Assembly (NCBI RefSeq): GCF_021554725.1
Contig: NZ_JAIZDP010000010.1
Location: forward strand, 38,150 to 102,149
Origin: Sinomonas notoginsengisoli
GTDB taxonomy: Bacteria > Actinomycetota > Actinomycetes > Actinomycetales > Micrococcaceae
Length of the DNA stretch: 64,000 bases
Direction of reading: 5' to 3'
In this document: positions 1-8,368 of the stretch, one piece after another
Position numbering within the stretch: position 1 is the stretch's first letter
How the letters are laid out: each line of letters begins with the position of its first letter
Position numbers and translations under genes: made by a program
The notes under the pieces: generated by a model
The model's database searches: none
What the model saw: the letters and a program-made list of their open reading frames with translations, nothing else
Told to the model about the DNA's origin: nothing

Positions 1-1280
1 AGGAACTTCGAGAAGTCGGACTGTGCCTGGTCGGCGGCCTTCGCGGAGTCGGCGCCGGTGATCGAGGCGACGATGGGGGCGCCGACGATCTCGCGGGCCT
101 TGCTCACCGATACGACCTCGGGCCGGTCATGGCCCACGCCGTTCTTGGCGCTGACGGTGATCGCGTCGGCGAGGTCCTTCGGGTAGGTCGAGATGCCGTC
201 CGGGCTGGACCACACCGACGTGCGGGCGCCCGGAACGCCTGCCTTCTGCGTGGCGAGCGTGCGCTCCTTGGACGTAGCCCATTGCACGAACTTCCATGCA
301 TTTCCCTTGTGCTTGGACGCGTCATTGATGCCGAGCGCCCAGGACGGGATGTTGTACGGCTTGGCGCCTGCGGGGCCGGCAGGGAGTGGCGCGAAGCCGA
401 CCTTGTCCGCGACCTTGGACTTTGCTGGGTCGGTGGCGTTCTTGTAGAGCGAGTCGGCCTCCGTGTAGAACGCAGCCTTGCCCTGTGTGAAGATCGCCAT
501 CGCCTCGGGCCAGCTCATGTCGGTGGAGACGTTTGCCGGGCCGGAGTCCTTGATGAGGCCACCGTAGAAGGCGTAGGCCTTCTTGGCCTCGTCCGTGTTG
601 ACCGAGGCCTTGCCGTCCTTCTTGAAGTCGCCGCCGAAGCTGTACAGGAAGCTCGAGAACTGGGTCACCGCGGTGGACTTGCCCGTGCGGGCCACGAAGC
701 CGGCCGTGTCAGGGTTGGAGGCCTTGATCTTGGCTGCGGCATCCTTGAGCTCGTCCATGCTCTTCGGCACGCTGATGCCCGCGGCCGTCAGGAGGTCCTT
801 GCGGTAGTAGAGGACCTCGCGTTCGGTGATGATCGGCACGCCGACCACCTTGCCATCAGCGGTCGTCGCCGCCACGGTGTTCTGTTGGAAGTCGTTCCAG
901 TCCCAGGACGAGTCCTTCTTGACGTTGTCCGAGAGGTCTGCGAGGTACTTGTTCTTCGCGAAGAGCTTTCCCTCCTGGAGGGGCCGGTACATCATCACGT
1001 CGATGTCCTCGCTGCCCGCGTTGAGCTTGACATTGTACTGGTCCGAGAGCTGGTCCTCGCCGAGCTGGGTGAGCTCGATCTTGACGCCGGTCTCCTTCTC
1101 GAACTCCGGGATGGCTGCCTTGATCTGCTCTGTCCACACGTGGTTGGCCAGAGTGACGCGCAGCGGGCCGGCAGCATCGCTGCTCCCGCCCCCACCGTTG
1201 TCTCCCGAACCGCAGGCCGCGAGCCCGAGACTCGCGATGGCGGCGACCGCCGCCGCCCGCATGAATGACTGAACCTTCAC
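1..1280 (-). CDS. ABC transporter sugar-binding lipoprotein, C-terminus off the window
   Basis: Extracellular solute-binding protein (family 1 type) that would capture a sugar or oligosaccharide at the outer membrane face. Read from a GTG at 1280, preceded by GGAG 7 nt upstream, it starts MKVQSFMRAAAVAAIASLGL and then AAC, giving a lipobox (LAAC) and a Gly/Ser-rich linker after the Cys. The mature part begins with the typical beta-strand LRVTLANHVW and a 'FEKETGVKIELTQLGED' stretch common to these proteins. The frame stays open to base 3, so about 426 residues are visible and the C-terminus lies outside. It diverges from the GntR-type regulator at 1402, which probably controls it. Substrate is not predictable. 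Confidence 0.85.
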   Translation of the reverse strand, partial: MKVQSFMRAAAVAAIASLGLAACGSGDNGGGGSSDAAGPLRVTLANHVWTEQIKAAIPEFEKETGVKIELTQLGEDQLSDQYNVKLNAGSEDIDVMMYRPLQEGKLFAKNKYLADLSDNVKKDSSWDWNDFQQNTVAATTADGKVVGVPIITEREVLYYRKDLLTAAGISVPKSMDELKDAAAKIKASNPDTAGFVARTGKSTAVTQFSSFLYSFGGDFKKDGKASVNTDEAKKAYAFYGGLIKDSGPANVSTDMSWPEAMAIFTQGKAAFYTEADSLYKNATDPAKSKVADKVGFAPLPAGPAGAKPYNIPSWALGINDASKHKGNAWKFVQWATSKERTLATQKAGVPGARTSVWSSPDGISTYPKDLADAITVSAKNGVGHDRPEVVSVSKAREIVGAPIVASITGADSAKAADQAQSDFSKF

Positions 1281-1401
1281 CGTTGAACTCCAATCTCCCG
1301 GATCGCCTCGACGACCCGCGCCTGACGCCCCTTTACGTCAGATCTCAGCATGGAGACTAAGCCACAAGTACTACGTATTCAAGAGTTGCGCAGTTCACAG
1401 T

Positions 1402-2202
1402 ATGATCTCTTCCATGGCGCATGCGACGGGGCTGCACACTGCCACCGCGGACGACGGCGAGCGGCCGAGTCTTGCGGCAGGCCCCCTTGCCGTCGTGGGC
1501 GTCAAGGCGTCCCGGCGCCACACCCAGATCCTCGACGCCCTCGGCGCGGGAATCTGCTCCGGCGAGCTCCCGCCGTCGTTTGTTCTGAACTCCGACGAGC
1601 TCGAGGCGCAGTACGGAATTTCGCGCACGCTCGTGCGCGAGGTGCTCCGCGTGCTTGCCTCTCTGGGCCTCGTCGAGGCAAGGCGCCGCGTGGGCACCGT
1701 AGTGCTGCCCGAGGAGTCATGGGATGCCTTCAACCCGCAGGTGATCCGGTGGAAGCTGGTCTCGCCCGCCCGGCTCGCGCAGCTGCGCGAGCTGACCGAG
1801 CTGCGCAGCGCCGTCGAGCCCCTCGCCGCGCTGCTGGCCGCCGAGCGCGCCGGCGACGCCGAGCGGGAGGAGATTGTCCGGCTCGCGGCCGCCATGTGGG
1901 CGGCGGGGAAGACGGGGCGGCAGCAGACGTTCCTGGAGCTCGATGTGTCCTTCCATCACAGGGTGCTCGCCGCCAGCGGCAACCGGATGATCGGCAAGCT
2001 CCACCTCCTCACCCAGGAGGTCCTCGAAGGGCGGGTCCAGTACGGGCTCATGCCGCAGCTGCCGGACCATGCAGCGCTGGAATGGCACATGGACGTGGCC
2101 GCGGCGATCCAACGCGGCGACGGAACCGCGGCGCGTGCTGGGATGGAGAAGATCGTGGAGCAGTCGCTCGTGGAGATGGCCCACATGTGGGAGGCGACCT
2201 GA
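1402..2202 (+). CDS. GntR-family regulator with FCD domain
   Basis: Transcription factor of 266 residues. Residues ~38-98 form a winged helix-turn-helix (SRRHTQILDALGAGICSGEL, then ELEAQYGISRTLVREVLRVL). The C-terminal ~150 residues are a helical FCD ligand-binding domain with the metal-site type motif DVSFHHRVL and a later His (LEWHMDV). FCD regulators usually sense small organic or sugar acids and repress a neighbouring catabolic operon. It diverges from the binding-protein gene ending at 1280, with 121 bp between, so that operon is the likely target. No good ribosome binding site precedes either ATG (1402 or 1414), so the start is uncertain. Confidence 0.85.
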   Translation: MISSMAHATGLHTATADDGERPSLAAGPLAVVGVKASRRHTQILDALGAGICSGELPPSFVLNSDELEAQYGISRTLVREVLRVLASLGLVEARRRVGTVVLPEESWDAFNPQVIRWKLVSPARLAQLRELTELRSAVEPLAALLAAERAGDAEREEIVRLAAAMWAAGKTGRQQTFLELDVSFHHRVLAASGNRMIGKLHLLTQEVLEGRVQYGLMPQLPDHAALEWHMDVAAAIQRGDGTAARAGMEKIVEQSLVEMAHMWEAT

Positions 2203-2252
2203 CCTCGTCGCGCCACCGTGTCGCGGCCCGACGGCTGGTCTAGGCTAGGCCC

Positions 2253-3098
2253 ATGCGCGAACTCCAGGCGAAGATCATCGAGGAGATGGGCGTCAAGCCC
2301 GAGATCGACCCCGCGGCGGAGGTCGAGGCCCGCGTCGCGTTCCTCAAGGACTACCTCCGGGCGACCGGCTCCAAGGGCTTCGTCCTCGGCGTCAGTGGAG
2401 GGCTCGACTCCTCGCTCGCGGGCCGGCTCGCGCAGCTCGCCGTCGAGTCGCTTGCCGACGACGGCGTCGAGGCGGACTTCGTGGCTGTCCGCCTTCCCCA
2501 CGGGGCCCAGCACGACGAGGAGGACGCCCAGGCAGCCCTCCGCTTCATCCAGCCGAAGTCCACCCGGACGTTCAACGTCAAGGCCGCCGTGGACGGGTTC
2601 GAGTCCGAGTACGAGCGCTCGTGCGACGACGAGCTGAGTGACTTCGTCCGCGGCAACACCAAGGCCCGCGCCCGCATGGTAGCCCAGTACATGATCGCCG
2701 GCGAACGGAACCTCCTCGTGGTCGGCACAGACCACGGCGCCGAGTCCGTGACGGGCTTCTTCACGAAGTACGGCGACGGCGGTGCCGACATCCTTCCGCT
2801 CTTCGGGCTCGACAAGCGCCAGAACCGGGCGCTGCTCCAGCATCTGGGCGCCCCGGAGCAAGTGTGGCAGAAGATCCCGACGGCGGATCTCCTCGACCTC
2901 CAGCCGGGACGCACGGATGAGCACGAGCTCGGGATCACCTACAACGACATCGACGACTACCTCGAGGGACGCGCCGTCTCGGACGAGGTCGCGGAGTCCA
3001 TCGAGTACCGGTACCTGATCACCCGCCACAAGCGCGCCACTCCGGTGACCCTCTTCGACACGTGGTGGCGTGAACAGGCCACGAGCTGGTCGAAGTAG
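2253..3098 (+). CDS. nadE: NH3-dependent NAD+ synthetase
   Basis: Last step of NAD biosynthesis: amidates deamido-NAD with ammonia and ATP, in the cytosol. The 281-residue length fits the ammonia-dependent class (no N-terminal glutaminase). The PP-loop ATP site GVSGGLDSS lies near residue 50. Other family blocks are visible: [27 protein letters not shown] (quoted in part, ~148-175), [20 protein letters not shown] and a C-terminal HKR. It is followed by a strong inverted repeat and then xthA on the same strand. Confidence 0.95.
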   Translation: MRELQAKIIEEMGVKPEIDPAAEVEARVAFLKDYLRATGSKGFVLGVSGGLDSSLAGRLAQLAVESLADDGVEADFVAVRLPHGAQHDEEDAQAALRFIQPKSTRTFNVKAAVDGFESEYERSCDDELSDFVRGNTKARARMVAQYMIAGERNLLVVGTDHGAESVTGFFTKYGDGGADILPLFGLDKRQNRALLQHLGAPEQVWQKIPTADLLDLQPGRTDEHELGITYNDIDDYLEGRAVSDEVAESIEYRYLITRHKRATPVTLFDTWWREQATSWSK

Positions 3099-3120
3099 CG
3101 ATCCCGCACCCTCACATCGC

Positions 3121-3152
3121 AGCGAGTAGGCACCGCACGGTGCCTACTCGCT
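3121..3152 (+). terminator. Hairpin between nadE and xthA
   Basis: Bases 3121-3135 and 3138-3152 are perfect 15-bp inverted complements with a 2-base loop, starting 22 bp after the nadE stop. This is the expected place for a nadE transcription terminator. There is no T-run after it, so it may end transcription inefficiently or act as a processing or stability hairpin. It overlaps the most upstream ATG of the xthA frame, which argues against that ATG as a start. Confidence 0.6.
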
Positions 3153-3175
3153 GTGCGGTTGATAGCGTGGGCGGC

Positions 3176-3988
3176 GTGAAGCTTGCTACCTGGAACGTCA
3201 ACTCCCTCCGTGCCCGCGCCGACCGCGTTGAGAACTGGCTCCTGCGCAGTGAGGTGGACGTGCTCGCAATCCAGGAGACCAAGTGCAAGGACGAGAACTT
3301 CCCGTGGGAACTGTTTGAGCGCAACGGCTATGAGGTGGCACATTTCGGCGTGAGCCAGTGGAACGGCGTCGCGATCGTCTCGCGCGTTGGGCTCGACCAG
3401 GTCGAGCGGACCTTTCCGGACCAGCCCTCGTTCGGGAAGAACGGCGAGAACCTGGCTCAGGAGGCACGGGCGATCGCCGCCACCTGCGGTGGCGTACGCG
3501 TGTGGAGCCTCTACGTCCCGAACGGCCGCGCGCTCGATGACGAGCACATGCCGTACAAGCTCGAGTGGCTCAAGATCCTCAATGGCCACGCGGCCGAATG
3601 GCTCGCGCAGGATCCGGGCGCCGAGATCGCGCTCGTCGGGGACTGGAACATCGCCCCGAAGGACGAGGATGTCTGGGACATCGAGCTCTTCCGCACTGGA
3701 GGGTTCACGCACGTGAGCGAGCCCGAACGGGAGGCCTTCCGGGCGTTCGAGGCCTCGGGCTATACGGACGTGGTCCGGCCCTACACGCCAGGCCCGGGCG
3801 TCTACACCTACTGGGACTACACGCAGCTGCGGTTCCCGAAAAAGGAGGGTATGCGCATCGACTTCGTACTCGGCTCGCCAGCTCTCGCCTCGCGTGTCAC
3901 GGGCGCGATGATCGACCGTGAGGAGCGCAAGGGCAAGGGCGCTTCGGACCACGCGCCCGTGGTCGTGGACCTGATGGACGCTTGGTGA
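3176..3988 (+). CDS. xthA: Exodeoxyribonuclease III
   Basis: AP endonuclease / 3'-5' exonuclease of base excision repair (endonuclease-exonuclease-phosphatase fold). It has the family signatures in order: KLATWNVNSLRAR (N-terminal Asn), IQETKCKDENFP (metal-binding Glu), LVGDWNIAPKDEDVWD (catalytic Asp, Asn), and C-terminal RIDFVLGS and SDHAPVVVDL (catalytic Asp-His). I chose the GTG at 3176 because family members begin at this position (M-K-I/L-A-T-W-N). The upstream ATG at 3140 lies inside the hairpin. Length then is 270 residues, normal for the family. Confidence 0.93.
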   Translation: MKLATWNVNSLRARADRVENWLLRSEVDVLAIQETKCKDENFPWELFERNGYEVAHFGVSQWNGVAIVSRVGLDQVERTFPDQPSFGKNGENLAQEARAIAATCGGVRVWSLYVPNGRALDDEHMPYKLEWLKILNGHAAEWLAQDPGAEIALVGDWNIAPKDEDVWDIELFRTGGFTHVSEPEREAFRAFEASGYTDVVRPYTPGPGVYTYWDYTQLRFPKKEGMRIDFVLGSPALASRVTGAMIDREERKGKGASDHAPVVVDLMDAW

Positions 3989-4028
3989 TCCGCGGGCGGC
4001 GTACGGCCTCCTCGGGGAGCGGGCCGGG

Positions 4029-4862
4029 ATGAGCGCGGGGCACGGCCGTGCGGGGCGTCCCCTCACGTCGCAGCTGCGAGTCTACGAGCCGCTCTCGGCC
4101 TTCACGTCCGAGGAAAGGGAGCGGATCGAACGGGGGCTGTCCGGCGACGGGCGTGCGGCGCTCGACAAGGCCGAGGCCGAGGACGCCCTGCTGCGGATCG
4201 TCCGGCCCTCCGGCGACCCCTTCCCGGACGGCCGCGACGAGTTCACCCGGACTCTCACTGTAGAGGGCCGCACGCTCTATTGCCCGTCGCAGCTCATACT
4301 GCGCTCGGGCCTGGCCGCGGAGTCGGTACTCACGACGGCGCCGGCTCCCCTCGCATCCGTCCTGTTGCCGGAGAGCGCACGGGCCCGCCATCAGGAGCGG
4401 GTGGACCGGCTCGCCGAGGAGTCGGGCACGCCCCGGATCAGCACGCGCGAATCACTGTGGGGTATCCCCTTCAGCTGGTTCGTGCTGTTCCATGAGGGCG
4501 ATCCGACCGAGGTGGTCGAAGAGAACGACCACCTCGTGACCGTCCGGATGACCGTTACGTGGGCCAAGGCCATCAGCCGGGCGCGCTTCGCGGTGGCCAA
4601 CCTCGCCCTCGCGGCCCCCGAGATGAACCTCCTCGACGAGCTCACGTCCCTCACTGAATGGCTCGAGGAGTTCAATCCGGACTCGGTTGTTGAACTGGAC
4701 TACGGCAGCGTTGCTGACCGCGTCTTCCCCGACGAGTCGCCCACCGATGTGCTGCTCGGCATCGAGTGCCTCGCAGAAGGGGACATGACGGGCGCGGCGG
4801 CCGCGTATCGCAGGCTCGCGTCACGCTGGATCCCCATCCGTCAGCTGGCCCGAGCTTCTTGA
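4029..4862 (+). CDS. Conserved actinobacterial hypothetical protein
   Basis: Soluble protein of 277 residues, no signal peptide or membrane segment. It has an N-terminal region starting LTSQLRVYEPLSAF, a middle 'WGIPFSWFVLFHEGDP' block followed by alternating strands (HLVTVRMTVTWAKAISRAR), and a C-terminal acidic helix region (LTEWLEEFNPDSVVELDYG). I recognise the style of an uncharacterised family seen in actinobacteria but cannot name a function. It lies 40 bp after xthA on the same strand and ends convergent with the DUF3618 gene. Confidence 0.7.
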   Translation: MSAGHGRAGRPLTSQLRVYEPLSAFTSEERERIERGLSGDGRAALDKAEAEDALLRIVRPSGDPFPDGRDEFTRTLTVEGRTLYCPSQLILRSGLAAESVLTTAPAPLASVLLPESARARHQERVDRLAEESGTPRISTRESLWGIPFSWFVLFHEGDPTEVVEENDHLVTVRMTVTWAKAISRARFAVANLALAAPEMNLLDELTSLTEWLEEFNPDSVVELDYGSVADRVFPDESPTDVLLGIECLAEGDMTGAAAAYRRLASRWIPIRQLARAS

Positions 4863-4886
4863 CCCAGCTGGCAGACGGAGCAGTGA

Positions 4887-5462
4887 TCAGCTTTCGCTGA
4901 CGTTCCGCTTCGCTTCCTGCACACGGTCCTGAACCGATGAGCTCTGGTTCTGGGCCTCGCCCTTGACCGACTCCACTCCCTCTGTGGCCGTCTGCTTCAC
5001 GGACTCCACGGCCTCCCGGGCCGGCTCCTTGAGCTGGGATGCCACGTGCGAGGCGGCCGCGGAGAGCTCCTCCTTGAGAGGCTCGGCCTTCTCCTGGAGC
5101 GTCTGGGCGAGCTCCTGTTCCTTCTCGCTCGGCGGGAAGAGTGAGGCGACGAGGAGCCCGGTGCCGAACGCGACCAGCCCTGCTGCGAGCGGGTTGCCCT
5201 GCGTTTTCCGGACCACACGACGCTGCGTATTGTCCACTGCATCTCCGACCCTGTGGGTAGCTGATTCCATGGAACCAGCGGCGTCATCGGCCGAGCCCAT
5301 GACCTTCTCCTTCATGTCGGACACTGCACCTTTGATCCTCTCGCCCTGCCGGTGGGCAATGTGCGAGGGACTGACCTTGTCCGCGACGGCGTCGACGTCG
5401 TAGCCCAGTCGCTCACGGGTGCGTTCAATGTCGGATCGGATGGCGTCGGGGTTCTGGCTCAT
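4887..5462 (-). CDS. DUF3618-family membrane-associated protein
   Basis: 191 residues. The N-terminal MSQNPDAIRSDIERTRERLG is the DUF3618 signature, followed by 'DAVADKVSPSHIAHRQ'. One hydrophobic segment (NPLAAGLVAFGTGLLVASLF, ~90-109) is followed by a long charged Lys/Glu/Ala-rich amphipathic helix region resembling LEA or apolipoprotein-like repeats (EPLKEELSAAASHVASQL). Probably a cell-envelope or stress protein. It is the last gene of a three-gene operon and starts inside the stop of the preceding gene (ATGA overlap at 5459-5462), so the genes are likely translationally coupled. Confidence 0.8.
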   Translation of the reverse strand: MSQNPDAIRSDIERTRERLGYDVDAVADKVSPSHIAHRQGERIKGAVSDMKEKVMGSADDAAGSMESATHRVGDAVDNTQRRVVRKTQGNPLAAGLVAFGTGLLVASLFPPSEKEQELAQTLQEKAEPLKEELSAAASHVASQLKEPAREAVESVKQTATEGVESVKGEAQNQSSSVQDRVQEAKRNVSES

Positions 5463-6007
5463 CGTGGCTCCTCACTAGGTTTAAGGGATTCGGGAATCTT
5501 CTTCACGGACTCAGTTGTTCGGGGCAGGCCCTTGGCGGCCTCCAGCTCCTTCTTCGCCCTCATGGCGAGGACGGCTGCGATGATGCCCCAGATAACGGCG
5601 ACGATCACGGCGGACCAGCCAAGTCCCACAAGGTAGAAGCCCAAGGCCCACCAGAGCGCCAGCGAGAGGAACAGGAGGACGAAGTGACCGGCAACGCCTG
5701 CCCCTCCATACATCCCGGCCCCCTTGCCCACGCGGGAGCCTGTCTCTCGCAGCTCCGCCTTCGCGAGCTCGAGCTCCTGGCGCATCAGGGTCGAGAGGTC
5801 GGCCGCCACATCGCCCACAAGGTTGCCCAAGGACGTATTGGTGGCCTTCTCCTCGGCTGGCGGCACCCCGGTCGCGGGCGGCGCTACCCCAGCGGCGGCT
5901 GCGCGCGCATAGCCGTCCTCTCCTTGATAGGCGCCGGGCCCGGACGCGTGGCCGGGCAAAGTACCCGGTTGGGGCTCGGGGGCGCCGTAGCCCGGAGTGT
6001 GGCTCAT
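5459..6007 (-). CDS. Phage-holin-like (holin-X / DUF1469) membrane protein
   Basis: 182 residues from the ATG at 6007. The N-terminal ~55 residues are Pro/Gly/Ala-rich and disordered. The core has NTSLGNLVGDVAADLSTLMR and QELELAKAELRETGSRVGKG, the typical start of actinobacterial holin-X proteins, followed by two membrane segments (FVLLFLSLALWWALGFYLVG and AVIVAVIWGIIAAVLAMRA). I chose 6007 over the in-frame codon at 6022 because it gives an ATGA overlap with the upstream stop, matching the other junction of this operon. Likely an envelope protein, not a true lysis holin. Confidence 0.82.
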   Translation of the reverse strand: MSHTPGYGAPEPQPGTLPGHASGPGAYQGEDGYARAAAAGVAPPATGVPPAEEKATNTSLGNLVGDVAADLSTLMRQELELAKAELRETGSRVGKGAGMYGGAGVAGHFVLLFLSLALWWALGFYLVGLGWSAVIVAVIWGIIAAVLAMRAKKELEAAKGLPRTTESVKKIPESLKPSEEPR

Positions 6008-6897
6008 CGCCGGCCCTCCCATTTCTCATCCAGGGGTGGTACAGCGCTCTGGCCCGTCAGGCCCGACTCATCCTCCCTCACGTGGCTAGGGCGGGAACCG
6101 TCGGCGCCCAAGATCCCCTCGAGATCCGTGTTCTCTACCGCCGGCCTGCTCTCGTGAGTACCGCCGGTGCCGACCGTGCCAGCAGTGCCGCCCGGTCCGG
6201 CGAAGCCAGCACCAGCTGTGCCGCCGGGAACGGTGCCAGGAGGAACGGTGCCAGCCGCGGGATTTGCCTGCGGTACGCCAGTTCCGAGCCGCTCACTCGC
6301 GTCGGCGGAGTACCCGGCGCCCGCGGTGTACGGGGTGGGAGTTGACGACGGCTCATTGGCCGGCCGCGGCGGGATCGCGCCCTGCGTGCGGTCATCCTGC
6401 CCGGCAGCGAGCGATCGACTCAGGCGTCCGGCAAGAAGTCCCGCACCGGCCGCGATTGCCAAGAACATCCCCGGCCTGCGCCTTGCGTACGACTTCACTT
6501 CCTGGAGGACCGAACCGGGGTCGCGCTGGTCGAGCCATTCCGCGAAGGCCCCGGTACGGCTGGCGGCCCGCCTGACCAGGTCCGTGCCTACTCCCTGTTC
6601 CTCGCTGTTCGAAGCCATCGAGTGGAGCTGGCGGTGAATGGCGCGCAGGCCTTCCGCTGCCCGGGCCTGCTGATGCGCGGCCTGATCCTTCACCTCGTCC
6701 CGGCTTTGGGCCATCAGATCGCTGATCTGCGACTTGGTCTCGCCGGCGACATTGGCCGCCTCGTCCTTGGCGACGCCGCCGACCGCCTGGGCCGAACTGG
6801 CCGCATCGCCGGCGACGCCGCGTGCCTCGTCCTTCACTGTTGCCGACGTTCCGGACTGCTGCGGCTGGCTGGTGCCGCGGGGCAGAAATTCGCTCAT
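6004..6897 (-). CDS. Hypothetical membrane protein with amphipathic helices and low-complexity tail
   Basis: 297 residues, first gene of the three-gene envelope operon. Residues ~20-75 are Ala/Asp/Lys-rich repeats of late-embryogenesis-like style (KDEARGVAGDAASSAQAVGG). A central region contains ARRRPGMFLAIAAGAGLLAG, one membrane segment preceded by a basic patch. The C-terminal ~130 residues are Gly/Thr/Pro-rich (GTVPPGTVPGGTAGAG) and probably disordered. I do not recognise a function. The shared layout of helix, membrane segment and disordered part suggests the three proteins work together at the membrane. About 138 bp of non-coding sequence upstream probably holds the promoter. Confidence 0.65.
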   Translation of the reverse strand: MSEFLPRGTSQPQQSGTSATVKDEARGVAGDAASSAQAVGGVAKDEAANVAGETKSQISDLMAQSRDEVKDQAAHQQARAAEGLRAIHRQLHSMASNSEEQGVGTDLVRRAASRTGAFAEWLDQRDPGSVLQEVKSYARRRPGMFLAIAAGAGLLAGRLSRSLAAGQDDRTQGAIPPRPANEPSSTPTPYTAGAGYSADASERLGTGVPQANPAAGTVPPGTVPGGTAGAGFAGPGGTAGTVGTGGTHESRPAVENTDLEGILGADGSRPSHVREDESGLTGQSAVPPLDEKWEGRR

Positions 6898-7035
6898 CGT
6901 GTATTCCTTTCGCGCTTGTCACTCGGTCCAGCTGCTGACTGTGGACCGTTACCCACGAGCGCGTGTATTACACGAAACGGCGGCAAATGGATGCCCGAGC
7001 CCGCTCGAGCGCCACGCGAGTGCTCGAGAACGCGG

Positions 7036-8049
7036 CTAGAACGCGGCGGGCGGGGCGGTGGTCTCCCGGACGACGAGCCTCTGTTCGGCCACTTCGCTGT
7101 GCACCGCGCCTACCTCGCCGCCGAGCTCCGCCAGGAGCATTTGAGTCCCGCGGCGTGCCTGGCCCGTTGGGTCCTGCCACACGGTGGTGAGACCGGCGCA
7201 TGCGCCCATCTCGTGGCCGTCAATCCCCACGATCGAAAGGTCTTCGGGCACGCGGAGTCCATGCCGGCGGGCCTCGAAGAGGACTCCGAGGGCCATCTCG
7301 TCCGATGCGCACACCATGGCCGTGGGCCTCGGCTCGGGGAGCGTCAGGAAGCGGCGCAGAGCCTCAGCCCCGCTGGCCACCGTGAAGTTGCCGAAGAAGA
7401 CCGCGTCGGGGTCAATCTCCAGGTCCGCGGCGTGCACCGCGTCGTGGAATCCCTCCACTCGGATCTTCGGAACGGAGAAGTTCAGCTCAAGGTCGTCGCT
7501 GCCGTGCAGGAGTGCGATGTGCCGGTGGCCGAGGCCGATCAGGTGCTCCGTGATAGTCCGCGCAGCCTGGTAGTCATCGATCCCGACGGTCGCGATGCCC
7601 GCCACCGGACCTCCCACCACCACGAGGGGCATGTCGATCTCATGCAGGTCTTCGACTTCCTCGGGATAAAGGTACATGCACAGCAGCAGGAGCGCGTCGA
7701 TCTGCTTGTGTACCATGGAGCGGCTGAACAGCCGTTCCCGGGGCGCGGACCGGCCGCCGAGATTGAACAGGGAGAGGTTGTAGCCGCGCCCGTGCAGTTC
7801 ACGGTCGACGCCGGCGATCGCCTTTCCGAAGAACCACCGGTCCACGTACGGGGCAAGGACGCCGACCGTGCGCGTCTTGCCGGTAGCAAGACGGGACGCG
7901 GCGGAGGACGGCACGTACCCCAGTTCCTCGGCCTTGGCGAGGATTCTTGCCCGCGTAGCCGGGGAGACGCGTGGGAGGCCGCGAATGGCCCGCGATACTG
8001 TGGCCGTCGAGACGCCCGCGGCCGCCGCGACCTCCTCGATCCCTACCAT
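7036..8049 (-). CDS. LacI-family transcriptional repressor
   Basis: 337 residues. N-terminal lambda-repressor-like HTH and hinge: IEEVAAAAGVSTATVSRAIR, SPATRARILAKAEELGYVPS and ASRLATGKTRTVGVL. The rest is a periplasmic-binding-protein-like sugar domain (FNLGGRSAPRERLFSRSMVH, STDEMALG-type motif seen as CASDEMALGVLFEARRHGL, VPEDLSIVGIDGHEMG). It is the last gene of the minus-strand ABC operon starting at 11,647, 43 bp after the small membrane-protein gene. It most likely represses that operon through the palindrome at 11,760-11,775. Confidence 0.92.
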   Translation of the reverse strand: MVGIEEVAAAAGVSTATVSRAIRGLPRVSPATRARILAKAEELGYVPSSAASRLATGKTRTVGVLAPYVDRWFFGKAIAGVDRELHGRGYNLSLFNLGGRSAPRERLFSRSMVHKQIDALLLLCMYLYPEEVEDLHEIDMPLVVVGGPVAGIATVGIDDYQAARTITEHLIGLGHRHIALLHGSDDLELNFSVPKIRVEGFHDAVHAADLEIDPDAVFFGNFTVASGAEALRRFLTLPEPRPTAMVCASDEMALGVLFEARRHGLRVPEDLSIVGIDGHEMGACAGLTTVWQDPTGQARRGTQMLLAELGGEVGAVHSEVAEQRLVVRETTAPPAAF

Positions 8050-8092
8050 GGCCTCCCCTAATGGACCGTCTCCTTCGGCGGCCCGGGCCTTC

Positions 8093-8368
8093 TCAGTCTT
8101 TGTTCTCGTCCCGTTCCCCGCGCAGCACCTTAAGTCTCAACGCCCATATCCCCACCATTGCGAGCACCACTGCGAGCAGGCCGAGCGCCCATCCGAGCGC
8201 GAATTGTCCGGTGACCTCGAGCCAGACTGTGAGGCCCAGAAGGATGAGACCCCAGAAGGCCAAGAAGCCCATGAAGATCTCGAACTGCTCGACTACCGCC
8301 TTCCGATGCCGGGAGGAGCGGCGGTAGGCCGCCCCTCCCACGGACATCGGATCCTTCGGATTGATCAT
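8093..8368 (-). CDS. Small two-helix membrane protein of the sugar ABC operon
   Basis: 91 residues from the ATG at 8368, which overlaps the stop of the permease gene (ATGA). The protein begins MINPKDPMSVGGAAYRRSSR and has two hydrophobic segments, FEIFMGFLAFWGLILLGLTV and FALGWALGLLAVVLAMVGIW, then a charged tail ending RGERDENKD. A longer open frame to 8701 exists but is antisense-like low-complexity sequence inside the permease. I do not recognise the family; position between permease and repressor suggests an accessory role in the transporter. Confidence 0.7.
   Translation of the reverse strand: MINPKDPMSVGGAAYRRSSRHRKAVVEQFEIFMGFLAFWGLILLGLTVWLEVTGQFALGWALGLLAVVLAMVGIWALRLKVLRGERDENKD

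Noticed and set aside
129..1268. 379-codon plus-strand open frame
   Set aside because: Antisense shadow of the binding-protein gene; the protein is Arg/Val/Gly-rich with no motif, while the minus strand shows a lipobox and family features.
1956..3029. 357-codon minus-strand frame across nadE
   Set aside because: Antisense to nadE and the GntR gene; low-complexity, and nadE motifs are on the other strand.
3140..3175. Upstream ATG start of xthA
   Set aside because: Lies inside the nadE terminator hairpin and adds 12 residues absent from the family.
6622..8061. 479-codon plus-strand frame over the LacI gene
   Set aside because: Shadow of the LacI gene and the envelope gene; no family pattern.
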